A stretch of 64,000 bases of DNA, from assembly GCA_963751105.1 (NCBI GenBank), contig CAVVTG010000002.1, positions 868,001 to 932,000 of the forward strand, given 5' to 3'. Below the pieces are notes generated by a model. That model worked only from the letters and a program-made list of their open reading frames with translations. It was not told the origin of the DNA and did not search any database. A program made the position numbers and the translations under genes. Below are positions 60,657 through 64,000 of the stretch, in pieces. How positions within the stretch are numbered: the stretch's first letter is position 1; the number at the start of each line of letters is the position of its first letter. This stretch comes from JACVRW01 sp963751105 (lineage in GTDB: Bacteria; Actinomycetota; Thermoleophilia; Solirubrobacterales; Thermoleophilaceae).

Positions 60657-61466
60657 GTGGAAGCCAGGGTGCGTCGAGCCGTGGAGGAGTCCTCGTCCGA
60701 CCCGGTCCAGCCGCCGGCCCCGAGCGCGCCCGCCGAACGCTGGTGGGGCAACCACTTCGCGGAGATGCGCTGGCAGCTCGAGCTGGCACGGCTACTCGTC
60801 GATCCGGTGTTCCGCGGCGAAGGGGTTCCGCGGGGCGACGGAGCTCCCGTGGTGCTCATCCCAGGCTTTCTCGCCGGTGACTCCTCCCTCGCCGTGATGC
60901 GTTCATGGCTGGGGCGCATGGGTTACGACGCACGCGGCTCGGGCATCGTTTCGAACGTCGATTGCGCGGACCGGGCGGTGAACTCGCTGGAGCGCCGCGT
61001 CGAGGCCATCTCGGACCGGACCGGGCGCAGCGTGGGCCTGATCGGGCACAGCCGCGGAGCCCACTTCGTGAAGGCGCTGTCCAACCGGCGGCCCGAGCTC
61101 ATCTCGTCGGCGATATCGCTCGGAGCCGGCCTCGACACGCCGTTCGACATCAGCGTGCCCACGCAGGCCGCGGTCGCCGCGGTGCGCGGCGTTCACTCCC
61201 GGACGGGCGACCGCATCGCCCGAAACGGCTGCTTCACGGCCGAATGTCGCTGTCGCTTCACCCGTGACTACAGCGCGGAGTTCACCGAGGCGGTTCCCCT
61301 TACCTCGATCTACTCGAAGGGCGACGGCGTGGTGCGCTGGCGGGCCTGCCTGGTGGACTACGCTCGTTGCGTCGAGGTCGGTGGCAGCCACGTGGGGCTT
61401 GCCTTCAACCGCAAGGTTTATCGAGTGCTCGGCGAGACGCTCGCCCTAGAGACCGCCGCCCGCTAG
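60657..61466 (+). CDS. Lipase-like alpha/beta hydrolase
   Basis: A 269-aa hydrolase. PVVLIPGFLAGDSSL is the oxyanion strand, GLIGHSRGAHFVKAL the nucleophile elbow (Ser), Asp in YSKGDGVV and His in GGSHVGLAFN. No signal peptide is visible. The ~35 N-terminal residues are variable and Ser/Pro-rich. It overlaps the convergent acyl-CoA dehydrogenase stop by 4 nt. Confidence 0.83.
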   Translation: MEARVRRAVEESSSDPVQPPAPSAPAERWWGNHFAEMRWQLELARLLVDPVFRGEGVPRGDGAPVVLIPGFLAGDSSLAVMRSWLGRMGYDARGSGIVSNVDCADRAVNSLERRVEAISDRTGRSVGLIGHSRGAHFVKALSNRRPELISSAISLGAGLDTPFDISVPTQAAVAAVRGVHSRTGDRIARNGCFTAECRCRFTRDYSAEFTEAVPLTSIYSKGDGVVRWRACLVDYARCVEVGGSHVGLAFNRKVYRVLGETLALETAAR

Positions 61467-62710
61467 GCGCTCGCGCCTGCCTTCTGGTGCTGCTCCTCCG
61501 GTGAGGGCGCCTCCTCGCCGCTGGCGATGCCTTCGGAGCCCGGCATCGACTCGGGCCAGATCGGGTCGCGCTGGCCCGCCTGCTCGAGCATCTGGCGGGC
61601 GATGACCAGCGCCTGGATCTCGTTGGCGCCTTCGTAGATCTGAAGGACCTTCGCGTCGCGCATCATTCGCTCCGCCGGGAACTCCTTGAGATACCCGTTG
61701 CCGCCGAGCACCTGCACCGCCTCGGTGGTCGCCTTCATCGCCACGTCGGAGGCGAACAGCTTGGCCGCCGCCGAGATCTTCGTCATGCGCGGGTCGCCCT
61801 CGTCGACGAACGTGGCCGCCTGGTAGGCGAGCGCGCGGGCGGCCGCCACCTCCGCCTCCAGTCCGGCGAGCTTGAACTGGATTCCCTCGTGCTCGAACAG
61901 CGGCTGCCCGAAGGCGTGGCGGCGCAGCGAGTAGTCGAGCGCCAGGTCGATCGCACCCTGGCCGACACCCACCGCCTGGGAAGCGACCGTCGGGCGGGAG
62001 TGGTCGAACGTGGTCATCGCGATCTTGAAACCATCGCCCTCGTCACCCAGCAGGTTCTCCTTCGGCACCTCGACGTCCTCGAACTTGGGCGCCCCGAGCC
62101 GCCAGCCGGGCATGCCCATGGTGCGCAGCCTCTCGACGCTCAGGCCGTCCAGATCACCGGGCACCACGAAGGCGCTGATGCCCTTCGAGCCGGCATCGCC
62201 CGTGCGGGCGAACACGACGTAAACGTCCGACAGGCCGGCGTTTCCGATGAACCGCTTCTCTCCGTTGAGCACCCACACATCGCCGCGCTTCTCGGCGCGC
62301 GCCTGGAGCGCGGCAGGGTCGGAACCGACACCCGGCTCGGTGAGCGCGTAGGAGCCCAGCTTTTCGCCCGAGGCGAGCGGCGGCAGGAACCGCTTCTTCT
62401 GCTCGTGGCTGCCGGCGAGGATGATCGGCAGAGCCGTGAGCTTCACGTATGCCGCCATCAGCGACGCGGTAGCCGAGACCTTGGCCAGCTCCTCGATGTA
62501 GGAGCAGAAGCCGACGCTGTTGGCGCCGGCACCACCGTACTCCTCGGGTATCGCGAGCCCGATCAGCCCCTCGCGCGCGAGCGCGTCGTGCACGTCGAGC
62601 GGATAGTCGCCCGTCTCGTCGATCTCGAGCATGGGCGTTCGCACCTGCTCGAGGGCGAACTCCCGTATCTGCTCGCGTCGCTCACGCTGCTCGTCGGTCA
62701 GCCGCCACAT
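61463..62710 (-). CDS. Acyl-CoA dehydrogenase
   Basis: A 415-aa flavoenzyme. ATG 62710 follows GAGGGAG. Conserved blocks are ALTEPGVGSDPAALQARA (FAD/substrate), NGEKRFIGNAGLSDVYVVFA, VLGGNGYLKEFPAERMMRDA and QIYEGANEIQALVIARQML, whose Glu is the catalytic base of most family members. It oxidises acyl-CoA to enoyl-CoA in beta-oxidation or amino acid breakdown. The neighbouring PHA synthase and hydrolase suggest a role in acyl-CoA balance between storage and degradation. Confidence 0.93.
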   Translation of the reverse strand: MWRLTDEQRERREQIREFALEQVRTPMLEIDETGDYPLDVHDALAREGLIGLAIPEEYGGAGANSVGFCSYIEELAKVSATASLMAAYVKLTALPIILAGSHEQKKRFLPPLASGEKLGSYALTEPGVGSDPAALQARAEKRGDVWVLNGEKRFIGNAGLSDVYVVFARTGDAGSKGISAFVVPGDLDGLSVERLRTMGMPGWRLGAPKFEDVEVPKENLLGDEGDGFKIAMTTFDHSRPTVASQAVGVGQGAIDLALDYSLRRHAFGQPLFEHEGIQFKLAGLEAEVAAARALAYQAATFVDEGDPRMTKISAAAKLFASDVAMKATTEAVQVLGGNGYLKEFPAERMMRDAKVLQIYEGANEIQALVIARQMLEQAGQRDPIWPESMPGSEGIASGEEAPSPEEQHQKAGASA

Positions 62711-63653
62711 CGCTACTCCCTCTGTTGATCCTCTTGGCCCCCATCGCAAGCAGGCTGGCCCCCGTTCGCAGCGCGCCTATCGGCAGGCCGAGCGCGCGGG
62801 TGGCGGGCTCTGTGCGGACCCACACACCGGTTCGCGGCGTGCCGGCGCGGATCGGCCCGCGCCGGGCGAGCCACCGCTCCATCTTCTCGATCGACTCCTC
62901 CGGTCGCTCGAGGGCGTAGGCGTGTCCCGCCCCGTCTACCACGGCGAGCTCCGCATCGGGAATCCTCTCCACGAGCATGTGCGCGTTCGCGATCGGGGTC
63001 ATCGCGTCGCACTCGCCGTGCATCACGAGCGTCGGTGCCTGGATCTGGCCGAGGCGCGAGACGGTGTCGTGGTAGACCGACGCCCACCAGTGCGCCGCGA
63101 TGCCCTGGGGCTTCGCCCGGTGCTCCGCGAAATGACGCAGCAGCTCGCGTGTGCGCTGGGGCTGCTCGCGCCGGAACTCGGGTGAGAAGAGCATCGCGCC
63201 GAGCCACGGCCGGCCCGGTTCGGCCAGTGCGCCGGTGGCGGCTGCGCCCAGTGCCCGGAGCTCGCCGAGAGCCGGACGGACGGCCCGCGGACCGCCCGGC
63301 GTGGTGGCGCCCAGCACCAGTCCGCGAACCCGCTCGGGATGGCGAATCGCCAGCTCCTGGGCGATCATGCCGCCCATCGAGACGCCGTAGACGTGCGCGC
63401 TCTCCACGTCGAGGGCGTCGAGCAGGCGCACCCCGTCGTGCGCCAGCTCGGTCATCGAGGTGGGCCGCAGCGGAGAATCGGAGCGGCCTGAGCCACGGTT
63501 GTCGTAGCGGATGCAGTCGAAGCGCGGCTCATATAGGCCGAGCACCGGGTCGAACACCGCCGAGCTGATCGTGAATCCGGTGATCAGCAGCAGCGGCTCG
63601 CCGTGGCCGCTTCGCTCGTACCAGAGCCGCGGGCGCTTCAGCGCGTACGGCAC
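62682..63653 (-). CDS. Alpha/beta hydrolase
   Basis: A 323-aa hydrolase. LLLITGFTISSAVFDPVL forms the oxyanion region, VYGVSMGGMIAQELA the nucleophile elbow (Ser), MHGECDAMTPIANAHML carries the acid, and VVDGAGHAYALERPEES the catalytic His. The start is GTG 63653, 10 bases after the PHA synthase stop, and the 3' end overlaps the acyl-CoA dehydrogenase by 29 nt. Position suggests a thioesterase or PHA-oligomer hydrolase; sequence alone does not prove it. Confidence 0.88.
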   Translation of the reverse strand: MPYALKRPRLWYERSGHGEPLLLITGFTISSAVFDPVLGLYEPRFDCIRYDNRGSGRSDSPLRPTSMTELAHDGVRLLDALDVESAHVYGVSMGGMIAQELAIRHPERVRGLVLGATTPGGPRAVRPALGELRALGAAATGALAEPGRPWLGAMLFSPEFRREQPQRTRELLRHFAEHRAKPQGIAAHWWASVYHDTVSRLGQIQAPTLVMHGECDAMTPIANAHMLVERIPDAELAVVDGAGHAYALERPEESIEKMERWLARRGPIRAGTPRTGVWVRTEPATRALGLPIGALRTGASLLAMGAKRINRGSSDVAADRRAA

Positions 63654-63663
63654 GCGAGCTGCC

Positions 63664-64000
63664 CTAGTCCCCGGCTTCGGCGAGCACGTACTTGCCGGGC
63701 GCCTTCTCGCGCGGCTTGAAGCCGCGGCCGCCGAGTGTCTTGCGCGCCTTCTTCTCGCTGCCCGAGCGCTCCCCGAGCCACTCGATCCAGTCCTCCCACC
63801 AGGTGCCGCGCTGCTTGGAGGCGGACTCGAGCCAATCGTCCGCGGCCGGCGGGTTGCTCTTGCCCGTCTGATAGCTCGCCTTCTCGTTCCCGGGCGGGTT
63901 GACCAAGGCCGCGATGTGCCCGCTGGTGGAGAGCACGAAGCGTGGCTCTGAGCCCAGCAGCTGGGTGGTGGCGTAGCAGTTCTGCCAGGGAGCGATGTGG
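63664..64000 (-). CDS. phaC: Poly(R)-hydroxyalkanoate synthase, C-terminal part (truncated by window edge)
   Basis: The last ~111 residues of a PhaC. HIAPWQNCYATTQLLG and FVLSTSGHIAALVNPPGN are the highly conserved C-terminal blocks of class I PHA synthases; the His in SGHIAAL is the catalytic His. TWWEDWIEWLGERSG and a basic tail end the protein. The catalytic Cys lies upstream, outside the window. It polymerises hydroxyacyl-CoA into storage granules. It heads or continues an operon with the alpha/beta hydrolase and acyl-CoA dehydrogenase. Confidence 0.92.
   Translation of the reverse strand, partial: HIAPWQNCYATTQLLGSEPRFVLSTSGHIAALVNPPGNEKASYQTGKSNPPAADDWLESASKQRGTWWEDWIEWLGERSGSEKKARKTLGGRGFKPREKAPGKYVLAEAGD

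Noticed and set aside
1..64000. CRISPR arrays, tRNA/rRNA genes, transposases or integrases
   Set aside because: I saw no regularly spaced direct repeats, no cloverleaf-like segments with CCA or T-loop sequence, and no recombinase-like proteins. A tRNA search program would be needed to exclude a tRNA fully.

Overview
The window looks like a chromosomal segment of a very GC-rich actinobacterium. The mix of families (F420-type PPOX oxidoreductase, SigJ/ECF41 and SigX5-like sigma factors, DUF4185 and BNR-type secreted propellers, penicillin-acylase-like hydrolases, a short FGKCVS-type peptide, DtxR-like iron box) suggests Thermoleophilia/Solirubrobacterales. That placement is inference from gene content; there is no rRNA gene to confirm it. 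I found no tRNA, CRISPR array, prophage or insertion sequence. Coding density is high and no gene-free stretch exceeds 300 bases; the longest, 45737-45965, holds a divergent promoter region.

Layout. 1-4.2 kb (+): the end of a Liv-type ABC transporter operon (two ATPases), a decayed chimeric pseudogene, a cupin, and the two bacterial halves of a Tm-1-like protein (UPF0261 and a TIM-barrel PEP-hydrolase-like protein). 4.3-7.3 kb (-): methyltransferase and a membrane-anchored phosphodiesterase. 7.4-11.9 kb (+ mostly): a frameshifted penicillin acylase, small zinc-finger and hypothetical proteins, NAD kinase. 11.9-16.6 kb (-): a tightly packed five-gene operon of permuted ATP-grasp ligase, class I amidotransferase-like hydrolase, carboxylate-amine ligase, zinc-ribbon protein and glycosyltransferase, probably making a peptide-like or gamma-glutamyl compound. 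16.8-19.8 kb: a six-repeat secreted protein divergent from an OmpR-type two-component system. 19.9-23.5 kb (+): iron uptake (EF-hand imelysin/EfeO-like lipoprotein and FTR1 permease) behind an iron box. 23.5-25.4 kb (-): an ECF41 sigma factor with its epimerase partner and a matching promoter. 25.5-27.3 kb (+): two surface proteins, one with five repeats.

27.4-38.9 kb: a quaternary-amine/C1 locus. It holds a glycine-betaine ABC transporter, an aldehyde dehydrogenase, an APC permease, a cNMP/CBS/nucleotidyltransferase protein with an exonuclease, a GntR/FCD regulator and a MetF-like reductase. Three transcription units carry the same palindrome (TGATATATC[A/T]) in their promoters, so I propose one GntR regulon. 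38.9-45.7 kb (-): a small acidic protein, 2-hydroxyacid dehydrogenase, secreted lipase plus MFS exporter, ICL/PEP-mutase-family protein, PPOX protein and an AhpD-like protein. 46-57.4 kb: secreted propellers, a second penicillin acylase, a NarL-type two-component system, a cupredoxin-like lipoprotein. 57.5-61.5 kb: cupin, SigX5-like sigma factor, RibD/DHFR-like reductase, TolB-like propeller, lipase-like hydrolase. 61.5-64 kb (-): acyl-CoA dehydrogenase, alpha/beta hydrolase and the C-terminus of a PHA synthase.

Four otherwise well-preserved genes carry single-base frameshifts in GC-rich runs (about 8938, 21222, 26990 and 32030). These may be assembly errors rather than real mutations. The pseudogene at 1329-1721 is different: it has real internal deletions.
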